From positions 16,589 through 80,588 of the forward strand of contig JALNZU010000015.1 of NCBI GenBank assembly GCA_023229245.1: a DNA stretch of 64,000 nt, given 5' to 3'. Under the pieces are notes generated by a model. That model did not search any database, was not told the origin of the DNA, and was given only the letters and a program-made list of their open reading frames with translations. The first letter of the stretch is position 1. The number at the start of each line of letters is the position of its first letter. The translations under genes were made by a program, and so were the position numbers. Origin of the DNA: Bacteroidales bacterium. Lineage in GTDB: Bacteria > Bacteroidota > Bacteroidia > Bacteroidales > F082. Shown here piece by piece: positions 46,217 through 55,293 of this stretch.

Positions 46217-46889
46217 CAGTGATCGTACTAAAAATGTTAGAGTAATTTTGTTGGATGACCTTGCATAGCCGGCTTACTGAAGTATTTCGCAGGCTTGCCG
46301 CTTTTTGATAAACACTTTGAATAGATATATCAGCTATGTCGGTTTCCAAAAATAAGAAGCTGTCGGGTATGACCTTTACTGCTTCGTGAAGTTGTGGGTT
46401 ATTGTCAAGTAGGGCTGCTCCGAGCGAAAGATGTATTTGGTGCCTGATACATTGCCGGACTTGAATGCTGTTTCCTCTGAACCCGTGAATGATCCAGCTT
46501 CCTGTTGGATACTTTTTACGAAACGGGAATAATGAGTCTAATGCTCTCACTACGTGTATGATAAGTGGTAGTTTCAGTTGATTGGCAAATACTATATGTT
46601 GTTCAAACACTTCTAATTGTAAAGCCCATGGTGCAGAGATACTGCGGTCTAATCCTGTTTCGCCTACTGCACAAAATTTCGGATGAACTGAAGCTTGTAA
46701 AACATACTCCCATGCCTGATCTATATCCACCTTTTCTAATTGCCAGGGATGTATCCCTGCCGAAAAAAGAATCCGGTCTCCCTGTGGTATTGCTTCACCA
46801 ACCATAAGGCTGATGACGGATAACATAGCATCAGACGGCTTTTTACCTAAATGGGTATGTATATCAATATATTCAGCCGCTTGTCTCAT
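46209..46889 (-). CDS. TatD family metal-dependent hydrolase
   Basis: TIM-barrel amidohydrolase-like nuclease family. Metal ligands visible: 'DIHTH' near the start, Glu in 'AVGETGLD', His in 'LIIHVVRA', His in 'IIHGFRG' and Asp in 'LETDIAD'. I start at 46889 so that the metal motif begins at residue 9, as in most relatives; the frame extends 18 codons upstream. About 226 residues, slightly short. Overlaps tcdA. Confidence 0.85.
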   Translation of the reverse strand: MRQAAEYIDIHTHLGKKPSDAMLSVISLMVGEAIPQGDRILFSAGIHPWQLEKVDIDQAWEYVLQASVHPKFCAVGETGLDRSISAPWALQLEVFEQHIVFANQLKLPLIIHVVRALDSLFPFRKKYPTGSWIIHGFRGNSIQVRQCIRHQIHLSLGAALLDNNPQLHEAVKVIPDSFLFLETDIADISIQSVYQKAASLRNTSVSRLCKVIQQNYSNIFSTITDD

Positions 46890-47038
46890 CAGCTGCAAAA
46901 ATACGAAAGCCGGTTTAATTGTTTTCACTTTAAGCTGTCTCAAAGTGTCTCTCCCTTATTAGATCTGTGGATCTAATTCGTAGCAGATTAAAGGAAGCTT
47001 TCTTTTAAATAAAACATGATTATTCCTTGTTTTTGTGT

Positions 47039-47135
47039 TAGCTTTGTAGCCATGAAAAGATTATTTAGTATGATCTATCAGCCCTCAGACAAACTCAACT
47101 ACCTGAATATTAAGGAACGCGATAGGTTTTCCTGA
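47039..47135 (+). other. promoter -7 box and 27-codon upstream ORF before tryptophanase
   Basis: TAGCTTTG at 47039-47046 fits the Bacteroidota -7 box, though no clear -33 box is seen. Transcription would start near 47050, and an ATG at 47052 opens a 27-codon frame ending at 47135, 85 bases before tnaA. The peptide has no Trp and so does not look like the E. coli TnaC leader. Confidence 0.35.
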
Positions 47136-47220
47136 TAATCCTATTTTGATAAGGCTGTCCAGCCAACCCATCATTCAGCGTTTTATAAAAATATTTTATC
47201 ATCTAAAAAATCAGGAAATC

Positions 47221-48603
47221 ATGAAATTACCTTTTGCAGAATCATATCGTATAAAAATGGTTGAACCGCTGCATCGCAGCACCTTGCCCGAACGCCGTCA
47301 ATGGATAGAAGAGGCACATTACAATTTGTTTAATCTTAAAAGCGAGCAAGTATATATTGACTTGTTGACCGATTCAGGGACAGGCGCTATGAGCCAGCTT
47401 CAGTGGGCGGAGATGATGCTAGGCGATGAAAGCTATGCCGGCGCTTCTTCTTATTTTAAACTGAAAAATGCGATTAATGAAATTACTGGCTTTCCATTTT
47501 TTCTACCCACTCATCAAGGCAGAGCAGCAGAGAATGTGTTGTTCTCAAGCCTGATAAAAGAAGGAGACCTGATACCGGGTAACGCCCACTTTGACACTAC
47601 TAAAGGCCATATAGAATTTCGTAAGGCTGAGGCAGTTGACTGTACTATAGACCAGGCTTATGATATCAATTTAGACGCACCTTTTAAAGGAAATATTGAC
47701 TTGAAAAAGTTAGAGCAGGTGTACAGTACACATAGTGTTGAAAAAATACCTTGCGTCATCATCACTGTGACATGTAACACTGCCGGTGGCCAGCCTGTTT
47801 CTATGCAAAATATACGTGAAGTAAGTACTCTATCCAAGAAATATGGTGTCAGAGTGGTTTTCGATGCGGCACGCTTTGCCGAAAATGCGTATTTCATCAA
47901 GACACGCGAAGCCGGTTATCAGGATACAAGCATACGTGAAATTGTACGGGAGATGTTTTCCTATGGGGATGCGATGACTATGAGCAGTAAAAAAGATGCC
48001 ATAGTGAATATGGGCGGTTTTATTGGCTTTAGAGATAAGGAGCTGTTCGAGCAGTCATCAGTGTTCAATATTATGTTTGAGGGATTTGTGACCTATGGCG
48101 GCATGTCGGGGAGAGATATGAATGCGTTGGCTCAAGGCTTGTATGAGGGTACTGAGTACGACTTTCTGGAAACCCGTATCGGGCAGGTGGCCTATCTTGG
48201 CGGATTGCTTCGTGAGGCGGGAATACCCGTACAATACCCTTTTGGAGGTCATGCCATATTTGTGGATGCTAACTCTTTTTTACCCCATGTTCCCCGTGAG
48301 GAATTTAAAGCCCAAACCTTAGCTGTTGAATTGTATTTGGAAGGTGGAATACGGGGCGTTGAAATAGGAGCTATACTTGCCGACAGGGACCCCATCACAC
48401 GCGAAAACAGATACCCAGCTTTGGAGCTTCTACGCCTGGCAATACCAAGACGTACCTATACCAACAATCATATGAACTATGTGGCAGCCGCGCTGATCAA
48501 TGTCTGGGAACGCCGAAATACGATCCGCAGAGGATACCGCATCGTGAAGGAAGCCCCTATACTCCGACATTTCACGGTTACCTTAGAGAAAATCAGCGAG
48601 TAA
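47221..48603 (+). CDS. tnaA: tryptophanase (L-tryptophan indole-lyase)
   Basis: PLP enzyme that splits tryptophan into indole, pyruvate and ammonia. 460 residues from 47221 (MKLPFAESYRIKMVEPL); the upstream in-frame extension is not conserved-looking. Marks: 'TDSGTGAMSQLQWAEMM', 'TCNTAGGQPVSM', 'VVFDAARFAENA', PLP lysine in 'MSSKKDAIVNMGG' and 'LAIPRRTYTN'. A tyrosine phenol-lyase is the nearest alternative; the 'AIPRRTYTNNHM' end is shared by both, so substrate is likely but not certain. Last core gene before the accessory region. Confidence 0.9.
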   Translation: MKLPFAESYRIKMVEPLHRSTLPERRQWIEEAHYNLFNLKSEQVYIDLLTDSGTGAMSQLQWAEMMLGDESYAGASSYFKLKNAINEITGFPFFLPTHQGRAAENVLFSSLIKEGDLIPGNAHFDTTKGHIEFRKAEAVDCTIDQAYDINLDAPFKGNIDLKKLEQVYSTHSVEKIPCVIITVTCNTAGGQPVSMQNIREVSTLSKKYGVRVVFDAARFAENAYFIKTREAGYQDTSIREIVREMFSYGDAMTMSSKKDAIVNMGGFIGFRDKELFEQSSVFNIMFEGFVTYGGMSGRDMNALAQGLYEGTEYDFLETRIGQVAYLGGLLREAGIPVQYPFGGHAIFVDANSFLPHVPREEFKAQTLAVELYLEGGIRGVEIGAILADRDPITRENRYPALELLRLAIPRRTYTNNHMNYVAAALINVWERRNTIRRGYRIVKEAPILRHFTVTLEKISE

Positions 48604-49321
48604 CAGCCTAGAATTTCGATCCCATAAATAAGGGAAAAACGATGTAAGACCAGTACTAAACCATGTAAAAAAGTTTCAGATCAACTAACTGGGTTTGTTC
48701 GCATGATGGTTTTGTTATATCGTATCCTGCTGAATAACTTATAGTTACCATACGCCTATTAATTACTAGCTATAAGATCAATAGTATATAACTTTTGGTT
48801 GGCTCTTGTAATACTGTCCATTATATGGGATCCTCCAGCAAATGTAGTGTACGAATCCTAATCCGGCATCAGCAAGAAATCGGTCAAGTCTTAGTATAGA
48901 TGCAGTTTAGTGGATGGATGCATAGAGTTTGCATTATTTTCTTGTAAAAAATAAATAAATAGGTTGCAAAATAAAAAAATACCTCCTATTTTTGTAAGCA
49001 ATAAATAAAAAGTCAACTAAATCAACAAGGATATGAATAAATCAAGGTAAGCTCAGAAATAGCCAACGCCAAACATGCAAATTCCAGCTATTCTTATAAC
49101 ATAGTGAAACACACTAAAAATCTATCACAAGGTGGCCGACTATCGACCGGAATATCCAAGCAACGAGCTGAGGCGATAAAATGTGTAGGCGAAAGGTATA
49201 AGCATGGTGTGTATGGATGTGGTATATTTACGATGTAAATTAGACGTTACAGCATATTTTAAAAAAAAGAAATCTGTCTTCAAAACCAAAAACATATAAA
49301 CCAAATAATTCAACGAAAAAT
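48604..49321. other. 718-bp non-coding junction between core and accessory DNA
   Basis: No gene of normal size. It contains a good promoter at 48964-48994 followed at 49034 by a five-codon ORF that stops at once. No terminal repeats of a known element are seen. This is the most likely junction zone of the accessory region. Confidence 0.5.
48964..48994 (+). promoter_or_regulatory. Bacteroidota-type promoter leading to a five-codon ORF
   Basis: TTG (48964-48966), a 20-base spacer and TATTTTTG (48987-48994) match the consensus. The transcript would meet an ATG at 49034 after an A-rich leader, but the frame ends after five codons (MNKSR). Confidence 0.6.
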
Positions 49322-49639
49322 ATGGAAACAATCATTATAGACAACATAACAGAAAACGATGTAACTAATAAACAACTAAGAATTACTGTTAACAATAAAA
49401 AACTATTTCCTAAAGAAATTTTGGGTAAACCAATTAATCACAACTTACTTTTTTCTATTTATCCAGAATCAGAAACATATCAAGCAAGTTATAAAATTGG
49501 GTCCTGGGATGGAAAGTCGAGGAGTGGAATTTTAAAATTGCCTAAAAACATATATGAGGAAATACTAAAAATAAAATCCAATTCAATCTTAGAAATATCC
49601 AAAGGAGAGAATAAATATATAATTAAAAAAATAAAATAG
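49322..49639 (+). CDS. hypothetical protein, 105 residues
   Basis: Not recognised. It is Lys/Ile/Asn rich like the other AT-rich cargo genes here. Predicted mostly beta strand, with 'YQASYKIGSWDGKSRSGIL' in the middle. It carries 'GKPINHNLLF', close to 'GKPINSDLVF' in the next gene. It might be a small DNA-binding partner of that gene; this is a guess. Confidence 0.55.
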   Translation: METIIIDNITENDVTNKQLRITVNNKKLFPKEILGKPINHNLLFSIYPESETYQASYKIGSWDGKSRSGILKLPKNIYEEILKIKSNSILEISKGENKYIIKKIK

Positions 49640-49806
49640 CGGTAGGTGATAAACAGTTTGAACGCAAGACAGATAAACCGTTACAACTGTACAAAATATT
49701 TGGGATTCGGTAGGAAAAAAGTATTATCTTCGTATCAACATTTGTCGGTAAAATCCGCCCTGCGTCAAGCCGCCAGAGGCGTTAGGCACAAGTTGTACAA
49801 AAGAGA

Positions 49807-50931
49807 ATGTTTATGAATAGAGTTGAATTTAAAGAAAAATTATCGAAGATTAAATCTGTCAAAAGTAAAACAGGGGGAGCTAGTTATCATTCAATTAAAG
49901 TAAATGGTAATGTTATAGAGTTTGTAAGGGAAGGAAACATAAAAATTGAAAAGATTTATATTGATGAATTGCTTGATTTTTATCTAAATGGGAATGACAT
50001 TACAAAAACAGGCGAAGCTAAAAAATATATTGGCGGAAGGGTGCAATCGCCAGCAGTTGCATTATTGATTGAGTTTTCAAAAATAGAACAATCGAATAAA
50101 GAAACTTCTACGCCGAGAAATACTTCAAATAACGAGCCTTTGATACTTAACAAAACAAGAACAAGTAAAACACAACTAAAAGATGAGGATTCTTTTTTTA
50201 TAGCGATAGCAGAGATAGTTGGAGAAGATTATTTGTATTCTAAGAGCATAGGAAAACCAATCAATTCGGATCTCGTTTTTTTATCAAAAAATTATATTGA
50301 TTTTGAATTTGAAGAATCCGTAAATAATTGCTATTCTGAAATACTAAAAAGATTAAATTCTCAAAATAAATTCTCTACTAGTAGCATAGCTCATAATATT
50401 GATGGATTAATATATAATCACCCGAAAATCGGAAGCCGTATTGTAGAATTTGATGAAGAACAACACTTTACACCTGCTCGAAAGGAATCAATTCTTTGTT
50501 TGTTACGAATTATTGAAAACGAGTATTTGACCGAACAACTTGGGTTATGTAATAATCTCACATATTTTCAAAATTACGTTTTAAAGAAACATAGAATAAG
50601 TGCAAAAGTGGAGGAACTGCCCGAAACCTTTAATGATTTCATTATTTGGCTAATAGACGTTAATGCAAAAGAATCGGGGTATATAAAAAGAAAGGAAAAC
50701 TTTAACTTTATAGGAGGTAGAATTGCCCAGAGAGCCTATTATGACACATTAAGAGACACAGCTCATTTATCCTCGAAAAACAAATTAGATTCACCGATTA
50801 GATTTTCGAAAAAAGAAGTAGAAAACTTTTTTGAAATGGATTTTAAGGGAATAACAAAGAAAAAACTCAAAGAATTTATAACGAAAGAACTGAAAGAGAA
50901 ATATAACCTATGCCTAACATATAGGACTTAA
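49807..50931 (+). CDS. hypothetical protein with nuclease-like core, 374 residues
   Basis: Family not recognised. The middle holds 'NIDGLIYNHP' then 'SRIVEFDEEQHF' (Asp199, Glu214, Asp216, His220). This resembles the Asp...Glu-x-Asp-x-x-x-His core of Vsr/DUF559-like members of the PD-(D/E)XK fold. An N-terminal segment 'YIGGRVQSPAVALL' may be a separate domain. 'GKPINSDLVF' is shared with the upstream gene. The stop codon lies inside direct repeat copy A. Starts at 49807 or 49813 are both possible. A restriction-like nuclease is a hypothesis only. Confidence 0.6.
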   Translation: MFMNRVEFKEKLSKIKSVKSKTGGASYHSIKVNGNVIEFVREGNIKIEKIYIDELLDFYLNGNDITKTGEAKKYIGGRVQSPAVALLIEFSKIEQSNKETSTPRNTSNNEPLILNKTRTSKTQLKDEDSFFIAIAEIVGEDYLYSKSIGKPINSDLVFLSKNYIDFEFEESVNNCYSEILKRLNSQNKFSTSSIAHNIDGLIYNHPKIGSRIVEFDEEQHFTPARKESILCLLRIIENEYLTEQLGLCNNLTYFQNYVLKKHRISAKVEELPETFNDFIIWLIDVNAKESGYIKRKENFNFIGGRIAQRAYYDTLRDTAHLSSKNKLDSPIRFSKKEVENFFEMDFKGITKKKLKEFITKELKEKYNLCLTYRT

Positions 50932-51072
50932 ACGAAATGCAGCGCAGCGAAATTTCGGCTTAAGTCTTTGTTGACAGAAGCGTAGCGGGTCTTTTATTCT
51001 AGCTATGGGGTTTCAATTCGGGCGCTCAGTTGTTGAGAAGAAAATTGAGCCTTATTTTTTGATTTTCCGAGC
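50915..51072 (+). repeat. 158-bp direct repeat, copy A
   Basis: Aligns without gaps and with about five mismatches to 61242-61399. It lies just downstream of the IS91-like transposase 3' end, where this family has its replication-origin end. It contains small palindromes (CGAAATTTCG and a GACTTAA/TTAAGTC pair). It overlaps the end of the upstream hypothetical gene. Confidence 0.9.
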
Positions 51073-51201
51073 CATTTTATCTACAATGACCGGCCCTTTT
51101 TTTTGTTTTTCATATCCTGTCGGATAAGATTTTGCCCTAATATTTGAAAATCAGCTGTTTTTTGATGATTTTCTTTAGGTTTGAGCATAAAAAATCTGTT
51201 C

Positions 51202-51219
51202 CGGTTTTACCGGAATTTT
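51202..51219. terminator. hairpin after the IS91-like transposase
   Basis: TTCCGGT and ACCGGAA with a three-base loop, followed by TTTTTT on the plus strand and preceded by A/T-rich sequence, make a terminator-like hairpin next to the transposase stop codon. It could instead be part of the element's terminal structure. Confidence 0.55.
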
Positions 51220-52392
51220 TTATTGGCTGGTTATCATCGTTTTGTGTTTATCGTTGACTTTTAGCGGAGGGGCATTAGCTGCAAATTGGATGATAATTTT
51301 CATCTTTCCGGTTTTGCAGCACGGACATTGCTCCAAGTCAATACCTAATTGTTCCTTGATGATTTCAAAGTAATCCGGCTTTTTATCCTGCACCGGCGGA
51401 AGAGTACTTTGTTTGAGTTGTTCTATCTGCAGTTTTAATGCATTGCGCGAAGCCAAAAAACCGTAATGACGGATTTTTACAAATCCCCGGGGTAAAATAT
51501 GCATACAAAACCGTCTCAAAAACTCTACTGCAGTCAGAGTCATTTCCTTAGTCACGCCCCCATGACGGTAATCCTTCCATTTGAATGTTACCTGACCGTT
51601 TTCAATATTTACGATACGATGATTGCTGATAGCAATCTTGTGGGAATATCTACCCAGATAGTCAATCACGCTTTTAGCATTTCGAAAAGGCTGTTTGGCA
51701 TAGACCACCCATTTCTTATCATAAAGATTCCGACGTAAAGCGATAGGAAAGTCCACATCCTTATCTCTCATCAATTCAAGAAAATAAGCCATGAATTTAC
51801 CACGATAAACAACCCTTAACTGATTTATTGGAAAAAGAAAATTCCCTTCGGATTTACAACGCTTCCAATTGCCGTTTTTGTCTATTCCACCGCCCGGCAC
51901 AATCATGTGTACATGTGGATGTAATGACAAATTTTGACCCCATGTATGCAATACTGACGTAATGCCAAGCTGAGCGCCAAGATGCTTGGGATCACTGCCG
52001 AATTGCATAAGTGTGTCCTTACTCGCCTGAAAAAGCAAGTTATACATCTTTTTCGGGAACTGAAGAAAATAAGTATTCAACTCCTCCGGCACAGTAAAAA
52101 CCACATGAAAATAGGTGCAGTTCAGCAGTTGTCTTTGTCTTGCCAATATCCAACGTTCTCTGTCCGTGGCTTGACACTTCGGGCAGTGTCGGTTCCTGCA
52201 GGAATTATAGGCTATCCGTTCATATCAGCAATTTTCATTGTCGCAACGTTCAACATGCCCTCCAAGGGTTGCCGTCCGGCATATCTCCAATGTATGAAGT
52301 GTCTTTAACTGATGAGACGAAAGACGATATTTGGACCGGAATTCTTCACCATAATCACGAATGATTTGCCCTACTTCATAGTGAGGCCGCAT
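51220..52392 (-). pseudogene. IS91-family (HUH/Y2-type) transposase interrupted by one stop codon
   Basis: Reading from the ATG at 52392, the N-terminal zinc ribbon is intact in frame ('HLGGHVERCDNENC', then 'NSCRNRHCPKCQ'), but codon 52227-52225 is TGA where relatives have Gly. The frame then continues to the end with HUH motif 'HPHVHMIVPGGG' and 'SVIDYLGRYSHK'. A single base change explains the defect. Restart at a later TTG would lose the zinc ribbon. Its start overlaps the recombinase stop (TGATG). Higher GC than the genes around it suggests separate origin. Confidence 0.85.
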
Positions 52393-53297
52393 CACTTTTG
52401 CTTCTGTACAAACCCATATAGTGTATCCAATGGCGAATGTGCCAATTTAGGGAGTACTTGAGCTATATGAAGATAAACAATAGTCGTTCGAAGTTGGGCA
52501 TGACCAAGCAATGACTGGATGCTGTAAATATCCACTCCCTCTTCTAATAAATGCGTGGCAAAACTGTGACGAAGGGTATGCATAGAGCATTTTTCTGTAA
52601 TCCCGGCTATGCGCCTCGCCTCATTGATGAGGTGCTGCATACTCCGATTGCCCATAGGCTTGCCTGGCTGAGAACCTTCAAATAAATATTCCTTGGGATT
52701 GTATTGTGAGAGATATTTGGGAAGGGCTTTTGCAATATACTCTAAAAGTATCACATATCTGTCCTTGCGACCTTTGCCGTTACGGACAAAAATCTGACGA
52801 CGCTCTATACGCAAATCGGTTATTTTAAGCATATGTGCCTCGTTCAGCCGTAACCCTGAGGAGTAAATCAGCGCCAAAATAAAACGATACTTAAAACTGC
52901 GCGGTGCTTTTATTAACCGCTTTACATCCTTTTTGGAAAGCACCTCTGGCAGTGGGCTCTTCTTACGGATTACAGGCATCTTCAATGCCTCATCCCCCAA
53001 CCCATACAGCCGATACCAAGAACGCATACCATAAACCGTAAACTTGAAGAAAGTCTCAGAATATTCTTCCTCTATGCTTAAATGGTACAAATACAGATTC
53101 ATCTCCTCAACACTTATATTCTCAGGAGACTTCCCAAAATGAAGTGCTGTATGGGCAACATAACGACCATAGTTCACCAATAGACTCGGACTCATCTGGT
53201 CGAGCACAATTTGTTGTTTAAACCGTGAAAAACCTTCACGAAATCCCGGAACAAGCTCCTTGGCCCGTTTGATAATGAAAAGCTCTTTTTTTGACAT
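52392..53297 (-). CDS. tyrosine recombinase (integrase) of the IS91-like element
   Basis: 301 residues. An N-terminal SAM-like core-binding domain (about 10-110) is followed by the catalytic domain. Catalytic residues: Arg in 'SSGLRLNEAHML', His-x-x-Arg in 'HTLRHSFATHLL', His in 'LLGHAQLRTT' and Tyr in 'IVYLHI'. It is translationally coupled to the IS91-like transposase, and both are on the minus strand. From memory, several IS91-family elements carry such an accessory recombinase. Confidence 0.9.
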   Translation of the reverse strand: MSKKELFIIKRAKELVPGFREGFSRFKQQIVLDQMSPSLLVNYGRYVAHTALHFGKSPENISVEEMNLYLYHLSIEEEYSETFFKFTVYGMRSWYRLYGLGDEALKMPVIRKKSPLPEVLSKKDVKRLIKAPRSFKYRFILALIYSSGLRLNEAHMLKITDLRIERRQIFVRNGKGRKDRYVILLEYIAKALPKYLSQYNPKEYLFEGSQPGKPMGNRSMQHLINEARRIAGITEKCSMHTLRHSFATHLLEEGVDIYSIQSLLGHAQLRTTIVYLHIAQVLPKLAHSPLDTLYGFVQKQK

Positions 53298-53714
53298 AAC
53301 TCTTTGTTTTTAGAATTAGGTCAAAGTTTGTAAGATTTACTATATTTGTTCTTGATATTTGTTCTTGGTTGGCTAGCGAAGCTTTTGTTCAACAGCCAGT
53401 TTTGCGTCAGGCGGGCTGACGTTCAAACGGGAAAGTTCCTGCGGACTTTCCCGCCCAAGCGCCAAGCCCCGAATCGTTAACTGCAAGCCGAGGTAAAATG
53501 CAAGATTGAACATTTAAGCAAGAAATATTTTTTATTTTTTTGTCAACGCACTTTAAACGATTTTATCCAACGCACGACAGCATACACAAAACCAAAAGAG
53601 CTAATTTTCAACCAACGCTATTACATTAAATGAACTTTTTTTAACTCACTAAATGAGATATGAATGAAAATAAAGTTATTTTTGTAGTAAATAAATTACG
53701 AGAAAATAATTAAA
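53298..53714. other. intergenic region with two hairpins and the operon promoter
   Basis: CGTCAG/CTGACG (53405-53421, 5-base loop) and CGGGAAAGT/ACTTTCCCG (53428-53453, 8-base loop) are two perfect adjacent hairpins, GC rich against an AT-rich background. They may form the terminal (ter) end of the IS91-like element. Further right, TATTTTTG at 53677-53684 is a -7 box for the restriction operon, and CTCA-ctaaa-TGAG just upstream could be an operator for the XRE protein. Confidence 0.55.
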
Positions 53715-53918
53715 ATGAACCGAATAAAACAGGTTTTAGAAGAAAAAGGAATTAAACAAGTTTGGCTCGCTAAAAAACTTGGTAAAAGCTACAATATGAT
53801 AAATTCATATGCACAGAACAGAAGACAACCAAGCATTGAAGATTTATTCAAAATAGCTAAACTATTAAACGTTGATGCGAGAGATTTGTTAATGAAAAGT
53901 TCAAAAACGAATGACTAA
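53715..53918 (+). CDS. XRE-family helix-turn-helix regulator
   Basis: 67 residues, a single HTH domain ('KQVWLAKKLGKSYNMINSYAQN', ends KQVWL and YAQN). Size and place, first in the operon and overlapping the methyltransferase by eight bases, resemble controller (C) proteins of restriction-modification systems, which delay nuclease expression after entry. A small palindrome at the promoter could be its operator. Confidence 0.88.
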   Translation: MNRIKQVLEEKGIKQVWLAKKLGKSYNMINSYAQNRRQPSIEDLFKIAKLLNVDARDLLMKSSKTND

Positions 53919-55293
53919 CAAGAAATTAAAGTTTATAGACTTATTTGCAGGTCTTGGTGGTTTTCACAAAGCATTAAACGATCTTGGACACGAATGTGTA
54001 TTTGCAAGTGAACTTGATCTTACATTAAGAGGAGTTTATAAACAAAACTGGGGCATTGAAGCACAGGGGGATATAAAAAGAATAGTTGAAAATGAAATTG
54101 AATCTATCCCCGAGCACGATATTTTGTGTGCTGGTTTTCCTTGTCAGCCATTTTCAAAAGCAGGTAAGCAATTAGGAAGAGATGATGACAGAGGAACTTT
54201 ATTTGATGAAATTATTAAAATTCTTGATTTTAGGAAACCAAATTATTTTATCCTTGAAAACGTTCCTTTTATAAAGAAACATGATAATGAAGAGACATGG
54301 AAATATATGCAAGATGAACTCTCATCATTGGGCTATGAAGTAGATTACCAAATTTATTCTCCACAAGATTTTGGAGTACCACAGCACAGAAAGAGAATAT
54401 TTATTGTAGGTTCTTTATATGGGTTAGACCATTTCTCATTCGATGATATTGACGAACAAAAGTCTCCATTAATAGATATTCATCAATTCGTAGAAGAAAA
54501 ACCGGCTATATTTAAAGAACTTCCTAAACCTAATCAAGTGTTTCTAAAACTTTGGCAAACATTTATTGACCAAATACCAAAAGATACAAAACTACCAGGT
54601 TTTCCAATTTGGGGAATGGAGTTCGGAGCAACATATCCTTATGAAAAATCCTATCCTTTAAAATTATCTGCAAAAAATCTTGGTAAATACAAAGGGAATT
54701 TTGGAGTTAGTTTGGATGGAATGTCAAAAGCAGAACAGAGAGCTAATTTACCAAGTTATTCAAGAGTTGAAAAAGTTTTTCCTAACTGGAAAAGAAATTA
54801 CATTAGACAAAATAGAGAGTTTTACGAAGAAAACAAAAAACACATACAGAAGATAATTTCTGAAATAGCAAAAAGCCCATCTCAGAGTTGGCAAAAACTT
54901 GAATGGAATGTTGGTGATGGAGAAAGAAAAATAGAGAATTATATTATACAATTCAGAGCTTCTGGTATACGAGTAAAAAAAGCCGATTTTTTTCCATCGC
55001 TCGTTTGTACAAATACACAAATTCCAATTATTGGCTGGCAAAATCGCTATATAACTAGAGAAGAAGGGTTAAGATTACAGTCTTTAGAGGGTATTCAACT
55101 ACCCGAAAACGATAATGCAGCTTTTAGGGCTTTGGGAAATGCTGTTAATTCTAAGATTGTCAGATTAATTGCTGAAAAATTAATCCAAAATAAATCTGAT
55201 TTTATTAGCCCTGAAGCTAAAGTAAAAACACTTAATGGAGTAATCATTAACTCTCAAAATAAAAAAGACTTGGTATATGAAAGAACTAAATAA
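53911..55293 (+). CDS. DNA cytosine-5 methyltransferase
   Basis: 460 residues. Motif I 'FIDLFAGLGG' (8-17), catalytic Cys78 in 'GFPCQPFSKAG' (motif IV), 'ENV' (116-118, motif VI), motif VIII 'QHRKR' (158-162) and motif X 'FRALGNAVNSKI' near the end. The region between VIII and IX (about 170-370) is the target-recognition domain. It should mark host sites as 5-methylcytosine. Overlaps the XRE gene by 8 and the ATPase gene by 17 bases, so the whole operon is coupled. Confidence 0.95.
   Translation: MTNKKLKFIDLFAGLGGFHKALNDLGHECVFASELDLTLRGVYKQNWGIEAQGDIKRIVENEIESIPEHDILCAGFPCQPFSKAGKQLGRDDDRGTLFDEIIKILDFRKPNYFILENVPFIKKHDNEETWKYMQDELSSLGYEVDYQIYSPQDFGVPQHRKRIFIVGSLYGLDHFSFDDIDEQKSPLIDIHQFVEEKPAIFKELPKPNQVFLKLWQTFIDQIPKDTKLPGFPIWGMEFGATYPYEKSYPLKLSAKNLGKYKGNFGVSLDGMSKAEQRANLPSYSRVEKVFPNWKRNYIRQNREFYEENKKHIQKIISEIAKSPSQSWQKLEWNVGDGERKIENYIIQFRASGIRVKKADFFPSLVCTNTQIPIIGWQNRYITREEGLRLQSLEGIQLPENDNAAFRALGNAVNSKIVRLIAEKLIQNKSDFISPEAKVKTLNGVIINSQNKKDLVYERTK

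Noticed and set aside
47052..47135. TnaC-type tryptophan leader peptide
   Set aside because: The peptide contains no Trp and lacks the TnaC spacing, so classical attenuation is not supported.
52140..52364. Plus-strand frame over the transposase start
   Set aside because: It is the shadow of the minus-strand zinc-ribbon part of the IS91-like transposase.
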